A stretch of 64,000 nucleotides of DNA from Bacteroidota bacterium (GTDB lineage: Bacteria; Bacteroidota; Bacteroidia; Chitinophagales; Chitinophagaceae). The notes beneath the pieces were generated by a model. It did no database searches. It was not told where the DNA came from and saw only the letters and a program-made list of their open reading frames with translations. The stretch is taken from positions 62,001-126,000 of the forward strand of contig JAEZGS010000023.1 of assembly GCA_023437225.1 (NCBI GenBank), read 5' to 3'. The position numbers and the translations under genes were made by a program. This document shows positions 8,787 through 17,527 of the stretch, piece by piece. Position 1 is the stretch's first letter, and every line of letters begins with the position of its first letter.

Positions 8787-9483
8787 AGGTCAGGTGTCTA
8801 ATAGTGGATGACGAGCCGATTGCACGGCAGATCGTTGAGCAATACTGTTCGCTGCTGCCGGACCTGTTGGTGGTTGCAAGCTGCAGCAATGCCCTGGAGG
8901 CCAAAAGTTTTCTTGAAAAGGGCGCAGTCGATATACTGTTTCTTGATATCAATATGCCCGTTCTGGATGGAATATCCTTTATTAGGACGCTCTCGAAGCC
9001 GCCCCAGATCATACTTACTACAGCTTATAAGGAGTATGCACATGAGGCGTTCGATCTGGCTGTATGTGATTATTTACTAAAGCCATTTGCGTTACCAAGA
9101 TTCATGGTTGCAGTTGACAAAGCGAAGGAGCGATTGTTTGCAGGTGAAAACGCGGTGGACTCAAATGCAGCTGAGTCTTTTACTTACATCAGGTCTGAAG
9201 GGAAAATTTTTAAGATCAACTTTGAAGAAGTCATTATGCAGAAGCCGACGGCAATAACGTCAGGATCGTTTCTGATACTGGGGCAATCAGGCCAGTGATA
9301 ACATTTACGGCTTTAGAAGATCTTCTTCCGAGGAGATTGTTTGTACGCCTGCATCGGTCTTTCATTATCAATAAGAAAAGGATCGGTCATATCGACGGCA
9401 ACCGGGTGTTTATCGGCACAAAAGAAATTCCCATAGGAAGTAATTACCGTGAATTGTTTTTCCGTGAATTAGGTATTCGTTGA
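8783..9483 (+). pseudogene. LytTR response regulator (pair 1), split by a one-base frameshift
   Basis: The first part (171 residues to a stop at 9296-9298) has a complete receiver domain: acidic pocket VDDEP, phospho-acceptor D55 in LFLDINMP, and K in LLKPF. It then starts a LytTR DNA-binding domain (FTYIRSEGKIFKINFEEVI) that breaks at about 9233-9236. In the neighbouring frame the LytTR domain continues without a stop: YAEADGNNVRIVSD, then the helix LFVRLHRSFIINKKRIGHID, to a stop at 9481-9483. Restoring one T in the ATT at 9233-9235 joins both halves into a normal regulator of 233 residues. Either the gene is inactivated, since the truncated product lacks most of the DNA-binding domain, or the assembly has a base error. 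Confidence 0.85.
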
Positions 9484-9506
9484 GCCGGCTTGCCGCGGAT
9501 TTTAAT

Positions 9507-10178
9507 TTAAATAGAATTAAGACCCCCCCTGTATGCGCGGCCAATCGGTATGGTTGCATTCGTTAGTTGCACTTCTTCTGCAGTATAGGCAACGATCTTG
9601 TCGGTTGAAATAATGTAGGATCGATGCACCCTTTTGAACTTCGATGACGGCAGCATTTCTTCAATCTCTGATGTACCCATACGAGATACGTAGGTTTTTA
9701 CGGTTGTAACGATCTTAATGTATTCCTTCTGGCTTTCGATATATACGATATCGGCAAAATGTATTCGTACTTTCTTTTGATCGACCGTTATATAGAGATG
9801 ATCCTTTTCAGGGTTGCTGGAATGCACCTTTTTCACTTTATTCACTGCGGCAAGAAAGCGCTCAAATGAGATGGGCTTGAGTAGGTAGTCGGTCACATTC
9901 AGATCGAATGCCTGCACTGCATACTGATGGTAAGCGGTTGTAGTGATGATTGCGGGAGGATTCGTAAGCGTCTTAATGAAGTCCATTCCCTTAAGCTTTG
10001 GGAGATGTATATCCAGGAAGATGAGGTCGATGGCATGTTCGTGCAAGTGCGATGTTGCTAAAATTGCATCGCGAAAAGTTCCCTGCAAATCGAGAAACGA
10101 AACCTGTTTGATGTAATCAACAAGTATCTCCATTGCAAGCGGCTCATCTTCGATCACTATGCATTTTATCTTAGACAT
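9507..10178 (-). CDS. LytTR response regulator (pair 2)
   Basis: A complete 223-residue regulator. The receiver domain spans residues 1-120 with VIEDEP, phospho-acceptor D56 in LIFLDIHLP, the Thr of TTTAYHQYA and the Lys of YLLKPISF. The LytTR domain (about 130-223) includes IVYIESQKEYIKIVT, FKRVHRSYIIS and IPIGRAYR. It would bind direct repeats upstream of its targets once phosphorylated by the kinase encoded just upstream, whose coding region overlaps its start by 8 bases. It ends 23 bases from the end of the first pair's regulator, tail to tail. Near its C-terminus the gene contains a run of seven C on the plus strand (9533-9539), a spot prone to length errors, but the protein end looks normal for the family. 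Confidence 0.93.
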   Translation of the reverse strand: MSKIKCIVIEDEPLAMEILVDYIKQVSFLDLQGTFRDAILATSHLHEHAIDLIFLDIHLPKLKGMDFIKTLTNPPAIITTTAYHQYAVQAFDLNVTDYLLKPISFERFLAAVNKVKKVHSSNPEKDHLYITVDQKKVRIHFADIVYIESQKEYIKIVTTVKTYVSRMGTSEIEEMLPSSKFKRVHRSYIISTDKIVAYTAEEVQLTNATIPIGRAYRGGLNSI

Positions 10179-11217
10179 GAGTTGCGAGGTCGATTTTTAG
10201 TTTCGCAAGGAAAGCATCAGGTTCGTTTTCAAGGGATAGTTCATATTGCTGATAGAGGATTTGTAGTTGTCTTCGAAGGTTCGACAGGCCGATGTTTTCT
10301 TTAATCTCTCTATTCACTATCGACTCGCCCGTTGAATTTCTTACTACCAGCAGGAGCTTGCCATTTGATACGGATAGTTGAATATTTACATATGGTTTGG
10401 CAATCGTTTCGGATGCGCCGTGCTTAAAAGCGTTCTCCACAAGAGGCATAAGCAACAAAGGAGGCACGAGTTGCTGCCTGTCTTCAACTATATGCTGAAA
10501 CGTTATCTGCAGCGATTTGTCGTACCGTAGCTTTTCGAGTTCGATATAATTGGTGATCACCTCAATTTCCTTGTCGACTGTAACATATTTGCCGCTGGTT
10601 TCATACAGCATAAACCGGAGTATTTCGGATAGGCGCATAACAGCTTCCGGAGTTTGATCGGATTTTTTTCGCGCCAGCGAATAAATATTGTTCAGTGTAT
10701 TGAACAGGAAATGCGGGTTGGTTTGTGACTTCAAAAAATTCAATTCAGCCTGTTGCTTTTCTATCTGCAATCGTTGGGCAGCCTGTGTCAGTTGATAGTG
10801 ATCGTAGAAATGACGCGAAAATCCAAAGAATACAAGCGACATCATACTGAATGTAAACTGCTCTTCTGCTGCAGCGTAGATGGTATTATGCGTTGCATAG
10901 CTTGTATACACATGAATAGCCAGTCCTATTTCGCGCCAAAAGTATAGTCCCCATGAATAGAGAAGAAGGTGTGCAAGGATGAATAGAACGGATGTGAATA
11001 TTCCGCGGCTTCGAAGTTTTTTAAGTGTGTATTCGAACAGGATAAAATTCAGTGGAAGTATCCAGCTGGTTCGCCATATGTGATTGACTGCTCTTTGAAA
11101 AAATGTAGATCTGTGCGCTTCATTAACCAGGTCGCCAATGAACCATAGTGACAGGAAGATGGCGGCGAGCCACAGGTAGAGGATGAACCTTTTATTTTTG
11201 AAGATCTGTTTCTTCAT
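10171..11217 (-). CDS. LytS/YehU-type sensor histidine kinase (pair 2)
   Basis: Using the ATG at 11217 the protein is 348 residues and starts MKKQIFKNKRF right before the first helix. A longer start at 11331 would add 38 residues without membrane or domain character. Four hydrophobic segments fill residues 10-150 (FILYLWLAAIFLSLWFIG, WILPLNFILFEY and others). The phospho-acceptor motif is QTNPHFLFNTLNNIYSLAR and the ATPase has VENAFKHGAS and NIGLSNLRRQL. Kinase and regulator of this pair match the first pair in layout but differ clearly in sequence, so this is not a fresh duplication. Confidence 0.91.
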   Translation of the reverse strand: MKKQIFKNKRFILYLWLAAIFLSLWFIGDLVNEAHRSTFFQRAVNHIWRTSWILPLNFILFEYTLKKLRSRGIFTSVLFILAHLLLYSWGLYFWREIGLAIHVYTSYATHNTIYAAAEEQFTFSMMSLVFFGFSRHFYDHYQLTQAAQRLQIEKQQAELNFLKSQTNPHFLFNTLNNIYSLARKKSDQTPEAVMRLSEILRFMLYETSGKYVTVDKEIEVITNYIELEKLRYDKSLQITFQHIVEDRQQLVPPLLLMPLVENAFKHGASETIAKPYVNIQLSVSNGKLLLVVRNSTGESIVNREIKENIGLSNLRRQLQILYQQYELSLENEPDAFLAKLKIDLATHV

Positions 11218-11362
11218 GTAAAAGCAAATATCAATGAATGCGGTGTTTTCTGTCGGGTTGTATGTTGACGAATTCCTGTCGTTCGTTGCAACCTGCCTTC
11301 CAGTGCGCCGATGAAAGGTGAACTTAAGCACAATTCACAACATCTAAAACTAGCTTCTTTAC

Positions 11363-12133
11363 ATGAAATCTTTCACACTCCGGCAACAGGCAAGGCTGAC
11401 AGGCATCGCTTACATGATATTTGCTGCATCGGCAATTTATGGATATATGTATGTGATGAAGCAGATCAATGTGCCCGGCAACGTCATTTCAACGGCTAAC
11501 AACATCGTGCGGAATGAAACACTCTACCGAAGCAGCATTGCGACCGGGGTACTAACAAACATTCTTTTCCTCGTAGTAGTATTGATGCTTTATCATTTGC
11601 TGAGACATTCCGGCGTACAACTGGCGCGAATGATGGCTGGATTGGTATTAATGGGCATCCCGGCGGTACTGGTAGCAGTGGCAACGAAGATCACGGCCTT
11701 GTATATTTTGAAAGGACAGGTTATGACGAGCTTTTCGTCACTGCAAATGCAGGAACTGGCGACGGCATTCATAAGGCTCGGAAACTTTACATCACAGATC
11801 GCGACAATCCTGTGGGGATTGTGGCTTTTCCCCTTGGGAGTGCTGGTTTATCGATGTGGGTTTATTCCTTGGATATTTGGAGTGCTGCTTATTATTAATG
11901 GTATTGGGTATGTAGTGGGGGGCATTGCATTTATAGTATTGCCCGACTATCACAGCGTTATAATGAAGGCAATGTACCCGACTTATTTCATCGGTGAGAT
12001 ACCGTTCATGTTTTGGTTGGTGATAAAGGGGACGAAGGGCAGGTCAGTGTCACGAAACAGGAAACAGGAAACAGGAAACAGAAAACGGAAAACCGGCAAC
12101 GGGAGGCTGGACTTGAAACATGTGTTAATTTAG
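11363..12133 (+). CDS. DUF4386 multi-pass membrane protein with repeat-encoded tail
   Basis: A 256-residue protein with about six hydrophobic helices: LTGIAYMIFAASAIYGYMY near residue 15, GVLTNILFLVVVLMLYHLL near 65, MAGLVLMGIPAVLVAVA near 95, ILWGLWLFPLGVLVY near 155, FGVLLIINGIGYVVGG near 178, and FIGEIPFMFWLVIKG near 215. Length and pattern match DUF4386, a family of unknown function. The family normally ends soon after the last helix. Here the reading frame runs on into a heptamer tandem repeat (12054-12096), which encodes a basic low-complexity tail (RNRKQETGNRKRKTGNG). That tail is probably not functional and may be recent. YjbQ starts 5 bases downstream. Confidence 0.85.
   Translation: MKSFTLRQQARLTGIAYMIFAASAIYGYMYVMKQINVPGNVISTANNIVRNETLYRSSIATGVLTNILFLVVVLMLYHLLRHSGVQLARMMAGLVLMGIPAVLVAVATKITALYILKGQVMTSFSSLQMQELATAFIRLGNFTSQIATILWGLWLFPLGVLVYRCGFIPWIFGVLLIINGIGYVVGGIAFIVLPDYHSVIMKAMYPTYFIGEIPFMFWLVIKGTKGRSVSRNRKQETGNRKRKTGNGRLDLKHVLI
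12054..12096 (+). repeat. Heptamer tandem array (GAAACAG)n inside the 3' end of the DUF4386 gene
   Basis: Four perfect copies of GAAACAG (12054-12081) are followed by decayed copies AAAACGG and AAAACCGG. The array lies inside the coding frame, adds a lysine/arginine-rich tail and ends before the stop at 12131-12133. It belongs to the same period-7, purine-rich class as the array at 50461. Confidence 0.85.
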
Positions 12134-12137
12134 AAAC

Positions 12138-12563
12138 ATGAAACTGTTCCAGGAGATCATCACCTTGCCTGCAAAGCGACGAGGATTTCACCTTATTACA
12201 TCCGATATTATACGTGGATTTCCAAAGCTACGGGAGATCTCAACGGGCACGTGCCAGGTTTTCATTCAGCATACTTCAGCATCATTGACAATAAATGAGA
12301 ATGCCGATCCAACGGTGCGAAAGGATTTTGAGACCTACTTCAACAAAGCGGTGCCGGAGAATGATCCGGATTTTATCCACGATTATGAAGGCGCCGATGA
12401 TATGCCGGCGCATCTCAAAGCATCGATACTCGGCGCTTCTGTATTGATTCCTATCGCAAATGAAAAGCTCGCACTGGGTACATGGCAGGGAATTTATTTG
12501 TGTGAGCATCGGGATGAAGCAACACCAAGGACGCTGGTGATAACGGCGTGGGGCATTCCCTAA
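12138..12563 (+). CDS. YjbQ family protein (UPF0047)
   Basis: A 141-residue cytoplasmic protein with the family hallmarks: GTCQVFIQHTSASLTINENADP, then DYEGADDMPAHLKASILG, and the C-terminal LGTWQGIYLCEHRD with TLVITAWG. The conserved His, Asp and Glu residues form a metal or active site. Members have been reported to have weak thiamine-phosphate synthase activity, but the physiological role is unsettled. Length is typical (about 130-140). It follows DUF4386 by only 4 untranslated bases, and a small membrane-protein gene follows directly. Confidence 0.92.
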   Translation: MKLFQEIITLPAKRRGFHLITSDIIRGFPKLREISTGTCQVFIQHTSASLTINENADPTVRKDFETYFNKAVPENDPDFIHDYEGADDMPAHLKASILGASVLIPIANEKLALGTWQGIYLCEHRDEATPRTLVITAWGIP

Positions 12564-12622
12564 TCAATAACCCTTATTGGTTTTCGAAGCGGTTCTTCGT
12601 TCCTTTATGCAAACGTTACCGC

Positions 12623-12862
12623 ATGACTGTATTAAAAAGAGTTAGTGAACTCAGCATGGGTGTTCTTATCGTACTTATAGTGCTTGGTCGCTATAACGAA
12701 CGGCCCCTGCTGCAGTATATCGGATTAGCCGGATGGCTATCAGTGCCGTTTTATATCGGTCTCGTGTTGCTTGCAGCGCGTTTAATCGCTGGTAAAAGAA
12801 AGGACTATACGCAATGCGTACTGAAATCGCTGCAGCGAATGACCTCCACCAGGAAACAATAA
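12623..12862 (+). CDS. Small two-helix membrane protein
   Basis: Starting at the ATG at 12623 gives 79 residues with two hydrophobic segments (MGVLIVLIVLG and GWLSVPFYIGLVLLAARLI) and a basic C-terminus. An earlier in-frame ATG at 12548 would overlap YjbQ by 16 bases and add 25 residues (GHSLINNPYWFSKRFF) that look like read-through, so the shorter form is preferred. Not assigned to a family. Its stop lies two bases before the end of the convergent GH43 gene. Confidence 0.6.
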   Translation: MTVLKRVSELSMGVLIVLIVLGRYNERPLLQYIGLAGWLSVPFYIGLVLLAARLIAGKRKDYTQCVLKSLQRMTSTRKQ

Positions 12863-12863
12863 A

Positions 12864-14033
12864 CTATTTATGACTCACCCCAGATGGCACTGGCTGCGGG
12901 TTCGTATTCGGTCCGTGAACAACTAATTGCCCATCGCTGCGTATTTCCATTCTATCAATAAATACCATTCGTTGATCTCCCGTTGAGTCGGTGCGACCAT
13001 GATACACGCACAGCATTTCTTTACCATCCGGAGAATAGGTAATACTGTTATGTCCGGTGCCGGTAACAATGCCGCCTGATTCCACATTCTTTTGCAATAC
13101 CGGGTTGTTTGCTGCCTTAGTGTATGGACCCAGAGGGCTTTTCGCAGTAGCATATCCAACTGCATAATTTTTTCCACCGAAATAATTAGCAGAATACATC
13201 ATGTAATAAGTATCGCCTTTTTTGAATGTAACAGAACCTTCGGTCCAACGGCGATTTACTTCTTTTGAAGTAACGGAGCGACTTTCCCATTCTGCCTGCT
13301 TATCGCTCATACTAACAGGTGGACGTAGTTGAACAACTGGTTCGCCGATAACTCCGGAGAAGTCGGGCTTCAATTCCACTCCGTAGATCCAGCTTTCTTC
13401 AATCTCATTATACCATCCCTTTTGCCGCGCCCATTCTGCCACTTCACTTTCAACAGGATGTTTATAACAGGCTCTTGAATAATACAAATACATTTTTCCA
13501 TCGGTGTCAAAGAAAACATTTGCATCGATGATCGGATAGCCTGGATCGAAGACCGGTTTGTTTGTCAAATCAACAAATGGACCCGTTGGTTTGTCAGCAA
13601 CAGCTACTCCTATGCGAAAATTTTCAACTTCTTTCGTTGGATTCTGCTTCCATTGTGCGCTATAAAACATGTAATATTTTCCATCGCGTTCATAAACTTC
13701 GGGGGCCCAGTAAGCGCCGTTCCATTCAGCAGTCGAATCACTCCATCCATTTTTATTATTCGCGAAGTACACCTGTCCCTCGGACTTCCAGTTTACAAGA
13801 TCAGTCGACGAGTAAGCAGCAAATCCATTTCTTGCTTCGCCACCTGTGCCATACATGTAGTAGCGATCGCCTTTCACATGAAGCACATAAGGATCACCAA
13901 AAGCTACAGGTAATGGATTGCGATATGTTGCGTTTGTTTTCTCAGCAGCAGCTGTTGGCGCCGATGGCGACTGGCAGGCAGTGAGCGTTGCTGATAACAA
14001 CAGCGCTGCAAAGATGTAGAGAGACGTATTCAT
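12864..14033 (-). CDS. Glycoside hydrolase family 43 lipoprotein
   Basis: From the ATG at 14033 the protein is 389 residues with a lipoprotein signal (MNTSLYIFAALLLSATLTAC, lipid Cys 20). A longer frame to 14111 would run into the upstream gene, so it is rejected. The five-bladed beta-propeller shows the three GH43 acidic residues: D47 in FGDPYVL (base), D170 in IIDANVFFD (pKa modulator) and E265 in TEGSVTFKK (acid). The family cleaves arabinan, xylan-derived arabinosides or related furanosides with inversion; the exact substrate cannot be read from sequence. As a lipoprotein it likely acts at the cell surface or in the periplasm. It lies 22 bases downstream of the membrane-protein gene 14056-15102 but seems functionally separate. 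Confidence 0.9.
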   Translation of the reverse strand: MNTSLYIFAALLLSATLTACQSPSAPTAAAEKTNATYRNPLPVAFGDPYVLHVKGDRYYMYGTGGEARNGFAAYSSTDLVNWKSEGQVYFANNKNGWSDSTAEWNGAYWAPEVYERDGKYYMFYSAQWKQNPTKEVENFRIGVAVADKPTGPFVDLTNKPVFDPGYPIIDANVFFDTDGKMYLYYSRACYKHPVESEVAEWARQKGWYNEIEESWIYGVELKPDFSGVIGEPVVQLRPPVSMSDKQAEWESRSVTSKEVNRRWTEGSVTFKKGDTYYMMYSANYFGGKNYAVGYATAKSPLGPYTKAANNPVLQKNVESGGIVTGTGHNSITYSPDGKEMLCVYHGRTDSTGDQRMVFIDRMEIRSDGQLVVHGPNTNPQPVPSGVSHK

Positions 14034-14055
14034 GCCAATCAAGATACAAAAAGAT

Positions 14056-15102
14056 TTAAGCATCGATTGTTTTCGATCGTGATACCACCTTTGTACTTGC
14101 TCTTTTTGCACTCGGCAGTGGTGTTTCTTTTATTGGCGACGAAAGGATCCCAAATTCTAAAATTTTCTCAATTATATGTTGCTTTGAAAGGTCGGAACTT
14201 GCGCCATTTTGAATGGTATTAGAGATTTTATAAGCAAACAGTGCGTTGTGTATATACACTTGCCTGTTATAAAAATAAGTGAGCTGGTTCTTTGAACTTT
14301 GGTACACCCACAGAAAGAGTCCGGCAACCAATTCAAAAATTACACCGCTAGCGATGGTAAGAAGTTGGATATTGGAATTCGGTGAGATTTTAATTGGCAA
14401 GTTCAATGATGGAAGAAAGAAAAGCAAGATTCCAATGATCATTATTGCGAAGCCGGTCCACATTGCAATCAGGCTGGACTTATAGCTTTTCGTACCTTGC
14501 TGGAGGCCAATTCGGTAGTATTGTTCCAACTCTATGCGACTATAATTAACCCACATGATTAGATTGTCTGCATCCTTTTTGATGGTATTCTCATATTCCT
14601 TAGCCTTTTCTTCATCGAGCTTCCATTTTCTGGCTATATATTCGTCACTTATGACTGGTAGCTCAGAAAACAGAACGGGAAAATATTGACTTATTATAGC
14701 GATAAAGAAAATAACCGGAATCAAGGCACATAAGCAGATACCAACGGAACCTAGAATGTACTTCACGGCAGACCAGATCCCAACTCCAACCGCGGAAAAA
14801 TCATTTTGTATAAACGCCCATGAGGCGATAGGCGGAATCCACCGGAACCAAAGTAAATAAACTAACATTGCGGTGATACTAAGAAACAGCAACAGAAAGG
14901 TTAATATGACAAAGAAGATTGCCTGCTTGTTTGTGCCTTTCATGAAGCGCGCAAGCCAGCGTTGATCTTTGGAATAATGCGTGCTTCCAACATCCTCCGG
15001 TGTACTTCCGGGACCCAATGTTGGTTCTCTACCGTTTTGTGAAGTGGCTATGGCTTTGTCCTCATTTTCACCAAGATTCTCAAATCTGAATGGTTCCGTC
15101 AT
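14056..15102 (-). CDS. Four-helix membrane protein; possible TRADD-N-associated membrane domain
   Basis: A 348-residue protein. An acidic N-terminal 60 residues precede two helices (AIFFVILTFLLLFLSITAMLV and ILGSVGICLCALIPVIFFIA). A charged helical segment follows (KLDEEKAKEYENTIKKDADN), then a motif block IELEQYYRIGLQQGTKSYKSS, a second helix pair (MWTGFAIMIIGILLFF and LLTIASGVIFELVAGLFLWVY), and a cytoplasmic tail with QLTYFYNRQVYIHNALFAYKI. The YY...Q...S-helix-helix-SS...F layout resembles the TRADD-N-associated membrane domain found in some bacterial conflict and signalling proteins. This match is from memory of the pattern, not a search. Neighbours give no functional hint. Confidence 0.7.
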   Translation of the reverse strand: MTEPFRFENLGENEDKAIATSQNGREPTLGPGSTPEDVGSTHYSKDQRWLARFMKGTNKQAIFFVILTFLLLFLSITAMLVYLLWFRWIPPIASWAFIQNDFSAVGVGIWSAVKYILGSVGICLCALIPVIFFIAIISQYFPVLFSELPVISDEYIARKWKLDEEKAKEYENTIKKDADNLIMWVNYSRIELEQYYRIGLQQGTKSYKSSLIAMWTGFAIMIIGILLFFLPSLNLPIKISPNSNIQLLTIASGVIFELVAGLFLWVYQSSKNQLTYFYNRQVYIHNALFAYKISNTIQNGASSDLSKQHIIEKILEFGILSSPIKETPLPSAKRASTKVVSRSKTIDA

Positions 15103-15222
15103 GGCATATCGTTTTCGATTATTAAAGTAAACGGTTGGATACAGATAACAGTTTCATGAAACGGATGGCCTGACCACGTAATTAAAGTAGAGCTTAATCT
15201 CCAGTATTCAAAGAAGATAAAT

Positions 15223-15238
15223 AGGGGAATTTTCCCCT
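15223..15238. promoter_or_regulatory. Tight inverted repeat AGGGGAA-TT-TTCCCCT
   Basis: A 7-base perfect inverted repeat with a two-base centre lies 46 bases before the start codon at 15284, between divergent genes. There is no T-run after it, so a terminator is unlikely; a protein-binding site is possible. Confidence 0.25.
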
Positions 15239-15283
15239 TACCAGCAGGGGTGCGAGAGAGTATCTTCATACAAACCTAATGAT

Positions 15284-15958
15284 ATGAAATTCACAATATG
15301 CATTTTAATGGTTGTAGTTACAATCTCGGCGAATGCGCAGGTTTCGAGGGATACTGGGAACGCGATTCGTGCGCAGAAAAACAATGCTGTAGTATCGGCT
15401 GGAGTCGGAAAGACTCTTCGATTGAAGGGAAAGATAGTGTTTGCAAATAGCCAATGTGTTAATTCTCTTTGTGCCCAGGTTCCATCAACTGATCTTGAAC
15501 TGGTCTTATACAAGGTGTACACATTTGTTTTAGATGACGGTAATAATACTGTGTCGCGTCAATTTTCAAGGTCCACGGATTATACGATAAGAGAAAACGG
15601 AACGGATGCTACAAGTAAATACAAGCCAGCGGCAGTAGCAGCTGTCAAGCTTCGTAACGATAAATCGTTCTCGTTTGTTTTTAGATCTGGAGTACCTGAG
15701 TTGAGCGTTAGCCGACCGACTGTGTACCCTCATGTGTCATTTGAGAATCCTGTTACAGTTGTGTATAAACCGTCGGAAGCAGGGCCGGAGACATACACTT
15801 CGAGGTTAGCTATCATCAGCTACGAATTAGTACTTCAGCAGAATGGGGGTTGTCATTTCGACTTGCTACCAATGTTCAATAGTGTTACATTCTATCCCGG
15901 CGAGTCGGAGAAAGATATGGGTGCTGCGGTTGTAAATTGTACTAATGTGGATGGCTAA
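15284..15958 (+). CDS. Exported protein of unknown function
   Basis: A 224-residue protein with a Sec signal peptide (MKFTICILMVVVTISANAQ). The mature part is beta-rich, with an early cysteine pair (NSQCVNSLC) and two later cysteines (GGCHFDLLP and VNCTN) that could form disulfides in the periplasm. No family was recognised. The stop codon TAA sits in the three-base loop of a small inverted repeat (GATGGC/GCCATC, 15950-15964). The next gene is convergent and ends 26 bases away. Confidence 0.75.
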   Translation: MKFTICILMVVVTISANAQVSRDTGNAIRAQKNNAVVSAGVGKTLRLKGKIVFANSQCVNSLCAQVPSTDLELVLYKVYTFVLDDGNNTVSRQFSRSTDYTIRENGTDATSKYKPAAVAAVKLRNDKSFSFVFRSGVPELSVSRPTVYPHVSFENPVTVVYKPSEAGPETYTSRLAIISYELVLQQNGGCHFDLLPMFNSVTFYPGESEKDMGAAVVNCTNVDG

Positions 15959-15984
15959 GCCATCAGATTTCAGTTATTGATTGA

Positions 15985-17337
15985 TTACTTAAGTATCATC
16001 TCTGCCGCATCTTCTCCTGTATTGATCGCTCCTTCCATAAAGCCCTGCCATTCTGCAATGTGCTCGCCTGCAAAATAAGTATTGAGGAAAGGCTTTGCAA
16101 GTATTGGCTTAAGCGTGAACCATTGTCCTGCACCATACAACGCATACGCGCCGCGTGAATAGTCATCTGTACCCCAGTAATAATTCCATTGTTTCTCAAT
16201 CTTGCTTTGCACATCACCGAACCCCGGTTGCAATGCCTGGTTGATTATCGCCTTATGATATTCATCGTCCTGGTTTGCACTGACGGCGGCTTTATCGCCA
16301 ATGGTATAAGATATTAATATGCCTTTGTTCGACTTTTGATTTTTGGTTGCATGATAGAAATAGTGTGCAGGCAGGTCTGTTACCATGTCCATATCCTCCG
16401 GCCAGAATCGCTCGTTGAACAATACCGGATGTTTATTGATTCGTGCATATTGCAGTTGGTTAACTGCGTCTATCTTTTCCTTTGGAAGTCCAGGCAGCCA
16501 CTCGATCTTTCGCATTGAGAAAGTAGGTACTGTGCAAATTAATTTATCGGCGTTGAAGACTTTGCCGTTGCTGCAAGTGACCTTCACGCCCACTTTCGTT
16601 TGCTCAACTTTCGTAACTCCATGTTGAAGTAAAATATTATCCATTCCAATCTTCTCCGCGAGCTTCACTGCAAGCTGATGATTGCCTCCGCGTATCTTGA
16701 AGTCCATCTCATTCTTTTCACTGCTTTCCGCATATTCTGCCATGGCTGCATATGCTGAAACATGACGGATGCTCTCACCAAAATCAGTACTGTCTAACAG
16801 TTCTCTTAAGTCCAGATCCATTCCATCACATCCGTTGTTTACGAGGTATCGCCACCAATCGTACTTATCAAGCGCTTCCTTTTGCGCTTTGTTCATGTTG
16901 CCATATTCCTTCAATAATGAGTCCCATTTTTTGTCCCACTCATCAGAATATTTCCATTGTCCTTTACCTTGATATTTTCCCTTATACAACAAATGCGATT
17001 CGAACTGGTTGTTGAACAACTCGAGTTTAAATTCATCGCACATTTGCCTAAGTCTTTCATGCGATGCTCCCACCCATTCAGCACCCAGTTCGATAACAAG
17101 ATCTTCGTTCGGTATATTGAAAGAGTATACTCTTCCACCGATGCGATTTCTTGCTTCGAGGATAGTTACTTTTAAATTCTTTTGCTTCAGTTTGTTTGCT
17201 GCTGCAAGTCCCCCAAACCCTGCGCCAATCACAATTACGGATGATGGCTTCGCCAGGAAAGTGAGCTGATCGGTATTTAATAAACTGGCAGTCAGTACAA
17301 GAGATGAACTCTTGAGGAAGTCGCGACGAGAGGTCAT
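15985..17337 (-). CDS. Flavin-containing amine oxidoreductase with Tat-like signal
   Basis: A 450-residue protein. The N-terminus MTSRRDFLKSSSLVLTASLL carries a twin-arginine motif (SRRDFLK). Next comes the Rossmann FAD-binding segment VIVIGAGFGGLAAANKL (GxGxxG), then VTILEARNRIGGRVYSF, the second FAD contact typical of the monoamine-oxidase family. The C-terminal FAD motif is visible as YFAGEHIAEWQGFMEGAINTGEDAA. It should oxidise an amine (or a related substrate) with O2, yielding aldehyde/imine and H2O2, after folded export. Substrate unknown. It is transcribed toward the exported protein at 15284 and divergently from the WG-repeat gene. Confidence 0.9.
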   Translation of the reverse strand: MTSRRDFLKSSSLVLTASLLNTDQLTFLAKPSSVIVIGAGFGGLAAANKLKQKNLKVTILEARNRIGGRVYSFNIPNEDLVIELGAEWVGASHERLRQMCDEFKLELFNNQFESHLLYKGKYQGKGQWKYSDEWDKKWDSLLKEYGNMNKAQKEALDKYDWWRYLVNNGCDGMDLDLRELLDSTDFGESIRHVSAYAAMAEYAESSEKNEMDFKIRGGNHQLAVKLAEKIGMDNILLQHGVTKVEQTKVGVKVTCSNGKVFNADKLICTVPTFSMRKIEWLPGLPKEKIDAVNQLQYARINKHPVLFNERFWPEDMDMVTDLPAHYFYHATKNQKSNKGILISYTIGDKAAVSANQDDEYHKAIINQALQPGFGDVQSKIEKQWNYYWGTDDYSRGAYALYGAGQWFTLKPILAKPFLNTYFAGEHIAEWQGFMEGAINTGEDAAEMILK

Positions 17338-17527
17338 GAGTTAGTAGTTGGTTGCTATCAAAATACAAAAAGCATTCAATTATGAAAGTATGGATCGGTC
17401 TATTTCCTACCCACCAGTAGGTATATTTAAGCGCTTATGTGTGGATACTGGTAAACAATTAGATATTTTTTTACCTTCGGCGGCGTGATGCAGGCCCATG
17501 CTGTATCTAAACCCAAATCGTACCCAC

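Noticed and set aside
9295..9483. Separate small LytTR gene
   Set aside because: It is the second half of the frameshifted regulator starting at 8783; its own Met is inside the domain.
9533..9539. Run of seven C suspected to have shifted the second LytTR gene
   Set aside because: The protein end has normal length and sequence for the family in the given frame, so no shift needs to be assumed.
14034..14111. Longer start of the GH43 protein
   Set aside because: It would overlap the preceding gene and put 26 residues before a perfect lipoprotein signal.
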